A DNA stretch of 64,000 nt from Sepioteuthis lessoniana (Eukaryota > Mollusca > Cephalopoda > Myopsida > Loliginidae), in the NCBI GenBank assembly GCA_963585895.1, contig OY757911.1, positions 94,634,124 through 94,698,123 on the forward strand, given 5' to 3'. The translations under genes and the position numbers were made by a program. Numbering within the stretch: position 1 is the stretch's first letter; every line of letters starts with the position of its first letter. Below the pieces are notes generated by a model. That model was not told the origin of the DNA and did no database searches. It worked only from the letters and a program-made list of their open reading frames with translations. Shown piece by piece: positions 12,608 through 23,815 of this stretch.

Positions 12608-12865
12608 CTACTTGTTCGATGTCTACTTTTTTAACGGCAGAGCAACCATGTAGAAGAATAGTAGTGGTGTCATTTAACTTATAGTTAGGGGGAGGCATCA
12701 GGAATCCCATTTATTACCCAAAGATATTAGTTGAAAAGTAAACGAATTAATGGAACTGAATTTCGAACTAACTTAATACGATCACATAATGCAGCATCTT
12801 AACCTCTCCACCACGACTATCTCAACTTCGACAACAACTTCAGTATAAAAGAGTGTTAAAATATA
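10319..12865. other. Unassigned stretch with microsatellites
   Basis: No gene is supported. It contains (TA)n at 11552-11636, (TA)n at 12333-12357, and a compound CA then TA tract at 12525-12604. A short segment at 11232-11272 is bounded by AG and GTAAGT, but 40 bp is far too little to call an exon. Confidence 0.4.
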
Positions 12866-12894
12866 ATCGATGATTCAATGGAACAGCCATTTTA

Positions 12895-12958
<64 letters not shown>

Positions 12959-12987
12959 TAAAATTGCTGTTCCATTGAATCATTGAT
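12866..12987. repeat. Long-armed hairpin with a (TA)n centre
   Basis: Two 34-bp arms (12866-12899 and 12954-12987) are inverted copies with two mismatches, and each includes gattcaatggaacagc. Between them lies a pure (TA)n tract that itself self-pairs, so the whole 122 bp can extrude as one cruciform. A (TG)n tract follows at 12995-13027. It may be a minimal foldback element. Confidence 0.75.
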
Positions 12988-12990
12988 ATT

Positions 12991-13028
<38 letters not shown>

Positions 13029-13266
13029 GCCTACATTCAAAGTTTCCTTTTAAAAATCGTCTTTATGCCAATTTTAATATTAGAGGGGATAATGCTTCAT
13101 CGGAAAATCCTTTTCAAGGGAAAACCTGAAACAAAACTCTTAGAAAAATTATTAGTATTCTATAATCGTTTATAGCCTTCTATTTAAAGTTTGATAAGAA
13201 TCTTTTTCATTCTTATTTGCTTCTCTATTTTCGAAAAAGAATAACGCGTTTGGTATTGTATGTAAA

Positions 13267-14235
<969 letters not shown>

Positions 14236-14292
<57 letters not shown>
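14236..14292. repeat. (TA)n microsatellite
   Basis: An uninterrupted TA tract that directly abuts the exon-like frame on its minus-strand 3' side. Confidence 0.9.
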
Positions 14293-14299
<7 letters not shown>

Positions 14300-14465
14300 T
14301 TCATAGGGTATATCAGTTTCCATCACGTTAAAAGCAATAGGCCAACCGAATTCCATTTCCGCAGACATGTCTTTGCCAGCTGAATTTAATTGCTTTACTA
14401 AACGCAAAGATTCGTTGCTGATATATTGAATAATGTCTTCTCGTTGTTTGGCCTCGAGGCTTGGA
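14293..14465 (-). other. Exon-like open frame, function unknown
   Basis: On the minus strand, a candidate 3' splice site (tcaaatttttag) is followed by one phase-offset base and an open frame of 57 codons. The frame starts PSLEAKQREDIIQYISNESL and includes SAEMEFGWPIAFNVMETDIP. Its composition is that of a soluble globular protein, unlike the low-complexity frames elsewhere in the window. The frame then runs into the (TA)n tract with no 5' splice site, so it may be a broken or processed exon. I do not recognise the family. No other exon of the same gene was found nearby. Confidence 0.4.
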
Positions 14466-14999
14466 CTAAAAATTTGAATGAGTTAGCATTTTGACAAACC
14501 ATTTTTAACGCAGTTACCCAAGCAGATGGAATAAATAAGTGTTATCACACATCGTGTTGTTGAAGTTAGAGATTTTTCTAGAATGTTGAAAGTTAGATGT
14601 TTAATAGATTCTTTTAAATGAACCGTGTCTCCTTTTATAATAATAGAATTCCGTCCTGACATACATATCTGTTTATCTCACTCAAAGCTTTGCATTTTAA
14701 AATCTTAAGATGTAAAATGTAAAATTGAAATGGAGGTGAGTATACAACTGAGAAAGATTTAAGAAAAAAACGTGACATTTTTATATCAAGATTGATGTCT
14801 ATTTGAGAAAGTGATAATTTGAAAAGAAAATTGTAAAAATGTTTGTACATTTAGTTGGTTGGTTTGGTTTTTGCAGTTTAACATATTTTTAAAATTACCA
14901 GACCTCACTTGTTTGAACACAGCTAAAACAGTTCGAAGAGTTATTAACACAAGTACTTCTAATGTTAGTAATTTTTTTCCACATAGTTAAGTGATTTCG
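14466..14999. other. Unassigned stretch
   Basis: AT-rich DNA between the exon-like frame and the LINE remnant. A short SINE-B/D-type tail word (ggtttggtttttgcagttta) occurs at 14861-14880, but no body is attached. Confidence 0.35.
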
Positions 15000-15490
15000 G
15001 GTATCGAAAATACATCAGCCTACGTCTTTGAAAGGGGTCGATTCATTTCAGAAAGATCAATATCTGCTTTGGATTTATTTTTCTAAATAGTTCCTTCATG
15101 TTTTCAACATTATAAAACCTTCATCGAATGTTGGGAATTTTTGTGCATTCGATCAAGATGCGTTTTATAGTGGACTGGTTTCCATATGGGCGTTTAGTGG
15201 GAGGCTCATCCTTTAGAATGAAAGAGTGACTTAATCTCGTATGTCCAATGTGTAGCCGAGCAAGAGTGGATTCTTTTCTTCTGGTATTATTAGGATCCAA
15301 CTACCTTTCATTAATATGGGCTGTACTTGTAAGTGTTTATTTTTTGGAGACTTTTCTCTCATAATGGTTGCTATTTCTTTGTAATTATTTGCCTAGTTTT
15401 AAGTTTCAAGTCAGTATAAGGTAGATTTAGTTTTTTTATCGGGTACCATTTAAGTGCAGCTTAAGCTAATGAATCCGCCAGAGCATTGGT
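15000..15490 (-). mobile_element. LINE remnant with RNase H end (minus)
   Basis: On the minus strand the DNA encodes NALADSLA near 15465-15488, which resembles the end of the RNase H domain of I/Jockey-type LINEs. It then encodes ESTLARLHIGHTRLSHSF and NQSTIKRILIECTKI near 15140-15275, which match the conserved stretch after RNase H in such LINEs. The frame is interrupted by stops. The RT and endonuclease are missing, and SINE-B adjoins the upstream side, so the LINE may continue beyond it. Clade assignment past 'LINE with RNase H' is uncertain. Confidence 0.65.
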
Positions 15491-15652
15491 GTTATTTAAC
15501 CCATAACAGGGAGGAAGAAGGAGTTCATGCCTTTCCTAAGAGTATTTGTCCGAAAGAGAACGTAATAGAGTGACTGGAGTTGAAACTCGCTTACTACGAT
15601 TCCCTCGTTCAGCGCCTTAAATATCAAACAACGAGGACACCCACTTGGTACA
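15491..15652 (-). repeat. SINE-B inside or beside a LINE
   Basis: The minus strand reads gggtgtcctcgttgtttgat, box-B-like tttcaactccagtc, and the central block ending ttatgggttaaataa at 15491. The shared 3' tail is absent, so the copy is truncated at the LINE junction. Confidence 0.72.
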
Positions 15653-15933
15653 TTTGGAAAGAAAAGTATTTGTCGAAACCCAAAATTATGAAAATCCAGC
15701 ACCCTCCAAACTAATCATACTAAAATAGAAAGGCTTTTTTTCTTTTCACTACTCAGAAAATTAATCTCTGTCGTAATGCTTTAGGACGCAGAGGATATTA
15801 GAATAAATTTAAAGGCGCAGCCATACACTATATCTTGAAAGTATCAATGCTTAATTCATTGTTCTCTTCAGTCTTTATAAATACGTCTTCAGCTTCTGTA
15901 CCTGTTGAACCTGCATTAACTCTGTCCATCATC

Positions 15934-15980
<47 letters not shown>

Positions 15981-16162
15981 AGCTTATATATATATATAAT
16001 CAAACTTTTCAAGCGTATACATGCATATCTCTCTCTGTGTCTGTCTGTCTTTGTCTCTGTCTGCCTGTCTCTCTCCCCCCTCTCTCTCTCTCAATATCTA
16101 TCTATATATATAGATATAAACACTTGAAAGCGTTGAGAATACTTGAAAACACACACGCCAAA

Positions 16163-16217
<55 letters not shown>

Positions 16218-16488
16218 CTAATCTAATATCTACCAGTATTCACGGTACCAGAAAAAAACAAAAAAAACCTGGCCAGGAACAAGAGATAAAAATATCTCGA
16301 ATCACCGCCCAGAGGAAAAAGAAAAAAGTTTTTTGGGTAAAAAAGAAAGAAAAGACCAACTTCGTCCGACTCCTTGAAAAAAATCAAGGGGTACTTAGTC
16401 GGTGGCCAAAAGAAAACCAAAAAACCCTCCGCGAATGCTGCAATGCTACAATTACTAAAGTGCTCAACATAAAACAATGGAGCCAATT
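15653..16488. other. Unassigned stretch with (CT)n and (TA)n
   Basis: Contains (CT)n at 15936-15979, CT/TG-rich DNA at 16027-16095 and (TA)n at 16166-16214. The A-rich segment 16240-16480 just outside the Penelope-like element shows no known domain. Confidence 0.4.
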
Positions 16489-16636
16489 ATAGAATTAACT
16501 TAAATCGCTAGTCGAAAATCTTCTACTAAAGTTTCACCTTAACGGATCATCGGCAAGTTTACGCTCGACTAAATTCAAAGGAGAAATTGCTTTGCTTTAT
16601 TCACCAAAACCCCCCACCTATCCTAGAATTTGCATA
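16489..16636 (+). repeat. Left inverted terminal repeat of the Penelope-like element
   Basis: It pairs with 17556-17702 over its whole length, with a few mismatches clustered near 16551-16554. Shared words include ctagtcgaaaatcttcta and cacctatcctagaatttgca. Confidence 0.9.
16509..16571 (-). ncRNA. Hammerhead-like ribozyme remnant, left terminal repeat
   Basis: On the minus strand the order is tagtcg, an internal loop, cttg, ccgatga, a CC/GG mini-stem, gaaac, ttta, gta, gaag, then cgacta. The outer stem TAGTCG/CGACTA and the GAAA box fit a type I hammerhead with a two-base-pair stem III. The CUGAUGA box has one substitution (CCGATGA), and one stem I pair beside it is lost, so cleavage is unlikely. 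Confidence 0.5.
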
Positions 16637-16657
16637 ACAAAAAAATAAAAAAAATAA

Positions 16658-17479
16658 AAGATAGAGTATAGATTATCTAATAATTCCTCCAACAGGGAAA
16701 TTTTTGAACGAACTAAGCATGAATATGATGAGGCTTTAAAGAATGACGGATATGGGGTCAATTTAGAATATAAGAATAGGGATAGAATTGGAACACAAGG
16801 TAGGAGAAATAGACCTAGAAAAATTTTATGGTTTAATCCCCCTTACAACATGGAAGTAGTTAATAACTTGGGAAAGGAGTTCTTCAAGATATTAAAAAGA
16901 AACTTGCCTAGTGGGAGCCAATTACGTAAGATATTTAATAAGAATTGTATTAAATTAAGTTATAGTTGCATGCCAAACATTAATGGAATAATAAATAGGA
17001 GTAATATAGCTAAATTAGGTACAAAGAAGCATAAGGTGATTGACAAATGCAACTGTAGGGATAAGGTTAGGTGTCCTCTCGAAGGCAAATGTAAGCAGGA
17101 GTGTGTAGTGTATAAAGTAGAAGTATATAGTGATTCGAATAATAAGAGAGATAAAAAGATATATTTTGGCTGGACCCAAGGGTATTTTAAAACTAGGTAC
17201 TATAACAATAGAACAAGTTTCTCGCACGAGAGATATAAGTATAGCACTGCTTTATCTAGTTATGTGTGGGAACTTAAGGAAAAACAAGGAGTAGATCCTA
17301 TAATGAAATGGAAAGTAATAATGAAATGCCGCAAATATAGGGCATGTAATAGAACCTGTAATCTTTGTATGGAGGAAAAATTGGTAATATCAAATTGTAA
17401 AAGCAAGAATATGCTAAACAAAAGATCGGAGGTGTTAAATAGTTGTAAACACAAAAGGGCGTGGTTACTATATAATTAG
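16658..17479 (+). CDS. Penelope-like C-terminal protein with GIY-YIG endonuclease
   Basis: The frame of 274 codons is open from after the stop at 16655. The first ATG (16850) lies inside the conserved region, so translation of this copy is doubtful. Residues 4-17 (YRLSNNSSNREIFE) and WFNPP at 58-62 belong to the RT-endonuclease linker of Penelope-like proteins. YSCMPN follows at 102-107. The Cys cluster CNC...C...C...C at 131-149 precedes the GIY-YIG nuclease: VVY at 150-152 stands for the GIY part, YFG at 169-171 for YIG, with Arg180 and a candidate catalytic Glu205. This nuclease nicks target DNA for retrotransposition. The fingers and palm of the RT are missing. The product would act in the nucleus if it were made. 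Confidence 0.85.
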   Translation, partial: KIEYRLSNNSSNREIFERTKHEYDEALKNDGYGVNLEYKNRDRIGTQGRRNRPRKILWFNPPYNMEVVNNLGKEFFKILKRNLPSGSQLRKIFNKNCIKLSYSCMPNINGIINRSNIAKLGTKKHKVIDKCNCRDKVRCPLEGKCKQECVVYKVEVYSDSNNKRDKKIYFGWTQGYFKTRYYNNRTSFSHERYKYSTALSSYVWELKEKQGVDPIMKWKVIMKCRKYRACNRTCNLCMEEKLVISNCKSKNMLNKRSEVLNSCKHKRAWLLYN

Positions 17480-17555
17480 GAATAGGTTATAGAGTTTTTT
17501 TTTTGGGTGGGGGTTGCGTTTTTTTTTTGGGGGGGGGGTTACGTTCTTTTTTTTT

Positions 17556-17696
17556 AATGCAAATTCTAGGATAGGTGGGGTTTTTTGGTGAATAAAGCAA
17601 AGCAATTTCTCCTTAGAATTTAGTCGAGCGTAAACTTCATGATGATCCGTTAAGGTGAAACTTTAGTAGAAGATTTTCGACTAGCGATTTAAGTTA

Positions 17697-17702
<6 letters not shown>
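17556..17702 (+). repeat. Right inverted terminal repeat of the Penelope-like element
   Basis: This is the mirror of 16489-16636. It is preceded by T- and G-rich runs (17490-17555) that probably come from the 3' non-coding part of the element. Confidence 0.9.
17621..17683 (+). ncRNA. Hammerhead-like ribozyme remnant, right terminal repeat
   Basis: The plus strand gives TAGTCG, an internal loop, CTTC, ATGATGA, a CC/GG mini-stem with loop, GAAAC, TTTA, GTA as the presumed cleavage triplet, GAAG and CGACTA. CTTC/GAAG and TAGTCG/CGACTA form stem I with an internal loop. Stem III is two base pairs (AC/GT). The first core base is A instead of C. The left copy has this C but a different change, so a common ancestor with an intact core is plausible. 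Confidence 0.55.
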
Positions 17703-17787
<85 letters not shown>

Positions 17788-17788
17788 C
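17702..17788. repeat. Compound (TA)n-(TG)n microsatellite
   Basis: The TA repeats begin at the last base of the Penelope-like element and pass into TG repeats. Confidence 0.93.
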
Positions 17789-17919
17789 ATTTTTATGCTG
17801 CCTGATAATTGTAACTTACTCATCGCGTAAAACTTAAAGTAATAATAAACATTGGCTGCAAACATCTAATATTTGAGGTTTTCAAATAGGTGTGATATAG
17901 AAGTATTTTGTTTGAGTGT

Positions 17920-18240
17920 ATGCGTGCCTAAATTTGAGTACTTTTGAATGTTAATATGTTTGTGTATGTGCTGTTGCTCGAGCATACATATAAACGTATA
18001 TTTATGCATATATTGGTATGCTTTTTTACATATATATGCACATATTTCTGATGTCTACAGTTCAGAAAGGGTGAAGCAAAGGAAGAGAGAATCAGCAGAG
18101 AAGGGTGGGTGAGGAGGTGGTTGGGAAAGTATTGTTACAATTAGAATGATTTATTTTTTCTCTTGATGCTAACTATTCTTTTGTTAGCTAAAGTTTTATT
18201 TGATATGAATATGAAATGTCTGTTTCGTAGTAAAGTTCAA
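17920..18240 (+). repeat. Repeat E, copy 1
   Basis: The segment aligns by eye with 29605-29920. Shared words include gaggaggtggttggga, ttttctcttgatgcta and atatgaaatgtc. It encodes nothing recognisable. With only two copies here it could be a fragment of a larger element or a segmental copy. Confidence 0.65.
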
Positions 18241-18859
18241 AATTTTCAACAAAAATAACCTAAAAGTTAGCTACACCTGTTGTATTGTCATCTGTGTTTT
18301 TGGTTTGTCTCTAAATGTAGCTGTCTGTGAGGATCTTGTTCTGGAGCAGTAGCGTATGTATTACCAACTCATTGCAATTACTTCCATGTCCAATATGACC
18401 CGTTACGAACCTATTTTTGGGTCAAATGCATTTGTCTGAACATCATTCGTATTAGATAGAAATATTAAACACTATCCAACTATATGCAAATGCAAAACGC
18501 TTAGAAAACCATAGAGAAAATGGATATATAAAGGGACAAACTACGTAATTCCTTAGCCTCTAAACTTAGAATAATTAAACGCATTGATATGCTATAAAAA
18601 TCTATCAATAAAATCAATTAATATTAAAAGACTATTGAATTATCTCCAATAACTGTTGATTGCTGAATGGTTTTGACGTCAGATAAGTTTCGTTGTCTTA
18701 AAACCACTACTTTGTCACCAGGAAAGTTTTGTCAAAGTAGGCGAATTCTCGATCAATTAAGACGCAGCCTCAGTTTAATATTATAAATTAAAACAATCAA
18801 ATGCATACTTTGAAAGCAGAAATAGGTGGCAGAGACATGAGTAATATGATTTATTGAAA

Positions 18860-18925
<66 letters not shown>

Positions 18926-20130
18926 CTTAAGATTATACTGATACCGAAATTTGAAAACGAATTAAACAAAATAAAAAAAGCGATTAGGATCGTGAAAAAG
19001 GCCTGATTAGTCTCTGAATGATTCTTTGAACATGATTCCTTAACTTTCCTATCTTTTGCAAGTATTTTGAGACTATTTTCATAACATTTCCATGAATGCA
19101 TATATGGCAATGTGAAAAACCCAGATCCTATCTCATAAAACTCAATATTCACGAGATAAAAAGACATTTTAAGCTTCATGTGAACGTCTGTAAATTACTT
19201 GATTTGTCCAGAATCATATATTTTGCCATTTGATAACTTACAGTGACCTAAGATGACTACACAGCTCTGTATTGGAGTTTTAATAGAAATCGGTACTCAT
19301 GCCACAAAATTCAGGTGTCTGGTATTTGCCAAATACCCCGGAGTGAAGTTGTTTTTTTAATAACAATATATTCTACATTCTTCTTGCTAAGTTTGGTTTT
19401 TGGGTTGGATTACGGGGTGTCAGACGTTGATGTGTTATTCAAGACTGAAGTCTTTTTTGCAAGCAATTATTTATTTTCAAACAAATTATAGTAAAAAAAA
19501 AACCTTTTAGAATTATATATATATATATATATATATAGATAGATAATTTTATAAGTTATTATTACCTTACTGAGCACCCATGCAGACACAGAAACACAGA
19601 GAACACTCTTGTAAAAAGAAAAAGAAAAAGATCTCAAAAAAAGAGAGAAAAACAATACTTGCAAAGACGTAAATTTGTCACGTATAACTAAATCGAACTG
19701 AAAATTCGTAGATACAAATCCTGGAATTAAAAAGATTCACAACGTAATGAAAACAGTCACCACTATATAAATCAAATAAAACACTGGAGTGAACCATTTT
19801 ACTTTCTGAAGACCTTACGGACCTATTTGTTTCAACGTATATATATATATATATGTATATATATATACTTAAAACACGTGAGTATCAATTTATGCAAACA
19901 CTTTTTGCATAGTTATAGGGATTCTCGTATTCTTATCTAATACCACTAATTTGCAAGGAATTCTGTTGCTTCAACGAAATATTCTTTTTTAATAATAATA
20001 GTTTTTTTTCTATACCGCAATATGGTTTGAATAATCCCATCTAATACAAATAATTTGCAATAAATTGTGTGGATCCCGTCAATTATTCCACTTGTTAAGA
20101 ATGATTTGTTTGTATGCAGATACATAGTTT
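18241..20130. other. Unassigned stretch with (TA)n tracts
   Basis: (TA)n lies at 18866-18922, 19514-19537 and 19838-19867. A frame at 18781-19179 on the minus strand runs through a TA tract and has no recognised domain. No SINE or LINE is seen. Confidence 0.4.
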
Positions 20131-20187
20131 TGCTTTGTTTGGTTTTATGGCATATCAACTATTGTTGGTTATTTAATGCTGAATGCT

Positions 20188-20239
<52 letters not shown>

Positions 20240-20768
20240 AATATGATTTCTAAACACATTTTTGATAACATTTTTAAACAAAGCTGGGCTCAATTTTTGG
20301 CACACAATTAAATGGTTTCACCTTTTTTTCTATCTAATACGAATAATTCTATTTGCTAGTAAACATTCGTTTGTACACAGTTAATTTTTTCTTGTATTGC
20401 TTTTTAAAAATTAACAATTCAATTAGACATCAGTCACATGTTTTCACAGTTAAATGATCAAACAGTTCTATTTCAAGCAATTCAGCTTTTGTTTGTGTTC
20501 AGTTTAACTCTATAACTGCACAGTGTAAATGTCAAACAGTTCTATTTGACCAACTGGTTGGACCAAACCAGGTGCTACCACTCCGGGCCAGAGTGGATCT
20601 GGGAGCGATGGCAATGAAAGAGTATTCCAGATTCCCTAAGCTTCAGCATTCCTGATCCTCACCATCAGATTGTTTAGTGTCATTACTTGGACACTGGTTG
20701 GTGTGGGAGTTTTACCTCTCTTCACAAATGCAGAAGGTCTATTCTCGAGCCCCACCCAACTAGGCTAG
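20131..20768 (-). repeat. Repeat D, full form with array
   Basis: On the minus strand the cap starts near 20768 (gtagg...agaatagaccttctgc). It passes through the conserved block (tccactctggcccggagtgg at about 20579-20598), then an array of degenerate units carrying atgtcaaacagttct-type words on the plus strand. It ends with the shared tail at 20131-20160. A (TA)n tract (20191-20237) sits between the array and the tail, as in other D copies. Confidence 0.75.
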
Positions 20769-20892
20769 CAAATATATGGTTTCGAGTATTAATTATACAA
20801 ATAGTTTTTCATAGTTATGTATATATTCATGTATTTCTATTTAGAACTATGGTTTTTGAACAAATATATTTGACCCATAATTGCGGCACTCA

Positions 20893-21062
20893 CATGTACT
20901 ATTGGCCTAACGAGTAGAGTGTTCACCAACAGGCCGGGAGACCAAGGTTTAATCCCAGGTGGAATCGTATAGAAGCCTCAAAAAATGCATTTGATGCCGC
21001 TTTGCTTAACATTCAGCATTATAAGGCACGGATCAAGTGGAGCAATCCAGAGAAAGGAATAA
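20893..21062 (+). repeat. SINE-C, 3'-truncated
   Basis: The head ttggcctaacgagtagag and body words (agaagcctcaaaaaatgc, cttaacattcagcattat) are present, and the end is lost at the start of a LINE at about 21063. Confidence 0.72.
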
Positions 21063-23815
21063 CACAGGAATACGTTTGGATAAAAAGAGAAGAGCAACAC
21101 AGCAATCAAAATAAATAATACAACTCAAGGAAATAAAATAGAAGATACTGACGAAAGAAGGACTAAAAAGATACTGATCGAACGTCAGAGACAAAATAGG
21201 ACATTCCAAAACATGTCTACCAGCAAGTAGAGGAAGAATGTCTGAAGTCATATCATCAACCATATACAAAGGAAATCAAAAATATTTGAATAAAAAATCG
21301 GTACGAAGAGAATATAAAAGAAAAGCCGAAGTGTTAAACAACATGGAAAAAGAGTTACAAGAGGTTGAAGAAGGCCAAAAAAAAAAAAAAAAGAAAAAGA
21401 AAATAATCTTCGATTTACTCAGTGCAACTCTCTAAAAAGTACCAAATTTGAAAACTCCAGGCCATATGACATGCATGGATTCTGGTTTTAAAAATGCACT
21501 TCCATCCATGACATACTGGCCATCGAAATGAATAGATGGTTTGAAAAAACAAATAACCCCGAATGAATGACCAAAGGAAAGACGACTTTAATCCAAAAAG
21601 ACGCCCAAAAGGAAACGCCCCACACAACTATTGAGCCACAACGACCTTACCTTTGATCTGGAAAAACTAACAGCACCAATTAGGGAGGAGATTTTCTACT
21701 CGTTAGTAAGTGTCGGTCTGTTCTTCGAAGAACAGAGAAGATGCCACAAAGGGACAATAGGAACAGATCGTCTACAGTACATTCATCCCCACATCCTCAA
21801 GGAGAGCAAAACGAGAGGAAAAAGTTTAGTTTTGGGGTGGATTATTTATAAAAAAGGCATTCGATACGGTCCTTCAAAGCAATGTAGTAGACTGTCACAA
21901 AATGTATAAGATATCCGACAGAGTCATAAATTTTATCGAGAGAACCATAAAAAATTAGAGAGTGGAATTGACAGAAGAAGAAAAAGTTTAGCTGAGGTGT
22001 AAATCCAAAAGGTTTATTCCAGTGAGATGAGCTATCAACATTAATATTTTTGATAGCGATGATAAGACTGAATCACATATTTAGAAAATGCACTGTCGGC
22101 TACACACTTACTAAATAACGAGAAAAGATTAACCACGAGGACGACATCAAACTTTTTGCCAAAAAAGAAAAAAATGGAAGCCCTAATCTAGGAAGTGAGT
22201 ACATACAATCAGGATATAGGGATCGAAATCGGTATAGGAAATGCGCTGCGTTAATAATAATAAGTGGAAAATGACGGAAGGAATAGAACTACCAAAATCA
22301 AGAAAAAAATCAGAACGATTGGAGAAATGGAAACTTAGAAGTACTAAAGAATATTGGACGCGGACACCACGAAACAAGCAGAGATTAAAGAAAAAATTTA
22401 AAAGTGTTTCACAGGAGAATTAGAAAACTACTCGAAACCAAACTATATTGCAGAAATCTAATGAAAGGCATACACATCTGGATTGTTCCCTTTGTATGAT
22501 ACTCGGGACCATTTTAAATTTACGTGAGAAGAAATCAAACAAATGGACTAGACAACAAGAAAACGATGCAGAAGTGCTTTAATCTGAGAGATGACACTGT
22601 CGACCATGTGCCAAGTAAAGAAGCATTGAAGACTGCGTCGATACAATGATACGACGACTCGAAAAGTATATAAGAAGAGCAAGGAAAAAAGTAAAAACCA
22701 ACACGAATAACAAAAGGATAAATAGAACAAAAAGAACTTGAAAAAAATGGGAAGAAGAACAACTGTATTGATATTTCAAGCAACAAACATGTAAAATCTT
22801 ATACGAGAAGACTTGGATAGTGCTAAAAATGAACCCTTAAGAAAGAAATTGGATCTCTTATATCATATTTACCCACCCCTCCGCTCCGGCAGGATATGAC
22901 ACAAGGTCAATTTTTAAGCGAGGCTTAACAGGTTTGAATTCAGAGTTTTCCTTCTCCTATACCAGTTGCCTCACCAAGGCTGAAAAGCTTAGTCTGCCCT
23001 ACTATTTATCCATTGCTGGAGGGAGAATAATTGGATTCATACCTTTCACAAGGGTATTAGTGCTATGTGAAATGCAATCAGTCTCGTCCAGGATTTGAAC
23101 TCGAGTCGACGTGTCCATTTCCTACGACGATAACCATTACACCACGGGCACCTCCAATTGAGTCTTTTATATTGTTAATTCGAAACAGCCCCAACGGAAC
23201 CAAGTTTGTTAAAGCCAAAATTGATAAGACCCAATTGAAAAGCAAATGTAGATTATATGCTAATAGAGACGAAACGATCAATTACATAGCGAATGCAGCA
23301 AATTAGCCCAAAAGAGTATAAATCGAGACAGGACTGGATGGGTAAGGTAAGCCATTGGGAATCGTGCAAGAAAATGAAATCTGACTATTCGAACAGCACA
23401 GAATCAATCCTGAAGAATGGGATCTACAAACGTCTCCGGAATTTTGAGATACAAAGGATCACCTAATATTGGCAAGACGACCAGACCTTACCGATAGTCC
23501 AAAGAAATTAAAAAAGAAATAAAACCTGCGAAATAGTGGACTTTACCGTTTCGGCCTATCAGAGAGTAAAAATAAAGGAAAGTAAAAATTGAGATAAGTA
23601 TCTGGACTTTCCAAAATAACTAAAAAAAAAAAAAAAACTATGGAAGACGACGGTATCGGTGATAGAAATTTTTATTGGTGCGCGTGGAACCGTTCTCTAA
23701 GGTTTGGAAGACTTGGAAATGAGAAGTAAAGTGGAAAACATTCGGACTATAAGTTTATTGAGAATACTGAGAACAGTCCTGAAGACATGAGGAGACTCGC
23801 AAGGAGTATGATAAT
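21063..23815 (+). mobile_element. R2-group LINE, long decayed copy split by SINE-A
   Basis: Successive frames encode family segments in order. An N-terminal linker (SEVISSTIYKGNQKYL) is followed by the RT fingers region with DMHGFWFKNALP, TAPIREEIFYSLVSVGLFFE and HILKESKTRGKSLVLGWI, and later by MTEGIELP. After a SINE-A at 22864-23158 the endonuclease part resumes (IDKTQLKSKCRLYANRDETI), and the C-terminus ends near 23815. Related proteins in invertebrates are usually labelled R2-like. Many stops and frame changes occur, and the catalytic YMDD segment near 22110-22170 is not legible. Confidence 0.78.
22864..23158 (-). repeat. SINE-A nested in the R2-group LINE
   Basis: The full copy lies on the minus strand, with its head at 23158 (gaggtgcccgtggtgtaatg) and its end at 22870. 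It splits the LINE frame between the segments reading LRKKLDLL and KAKIDKTQLK. Short similar words (tcttatat and tcttttatat) on both sides suggest a target duplication. Confidence 0.82.

Larger units (their letters stand above)
16489..17702 (+). mobile_element. Penelope-like element, compact copy with inverted ends
   Basis: The 1.2-kb unit is bounded by inverted repeats of about 147 bp (16489-16636 and 17556-17702) that are nearly identical. Inside is one open frame for the C-terminal part of a Penelope-like polyprotein (linker plus GIY-YIG endonuclease). The reverse transcriptase is absent. Penelope-like elements are known to carry terminal repeats in either direct or inverted arrangement. 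Each repeat holds a hammerhead-like fold. A (TA)n tract follows directly at 17702. The small size suggests a 5'-truncated or internally reduced copy that still kept both ends. Confidence 0.85.

Noticed and set aside
12510-13040. Open frames that run through TA, CA or GA repeats, giving IYIYIY, THTHTH or ERERER proteins, here and at many other microsatellites
   Set aside because: They are open only because the dinucleotide repeat has no stop in that frame. The flanking residues show no domain.
22535-22786. Three overlapping minus-strand frames rich in Phe, Ser and Leu
   Set aside because: They are antisense shadows of the A-rich R2-group LINE on the plus strand.
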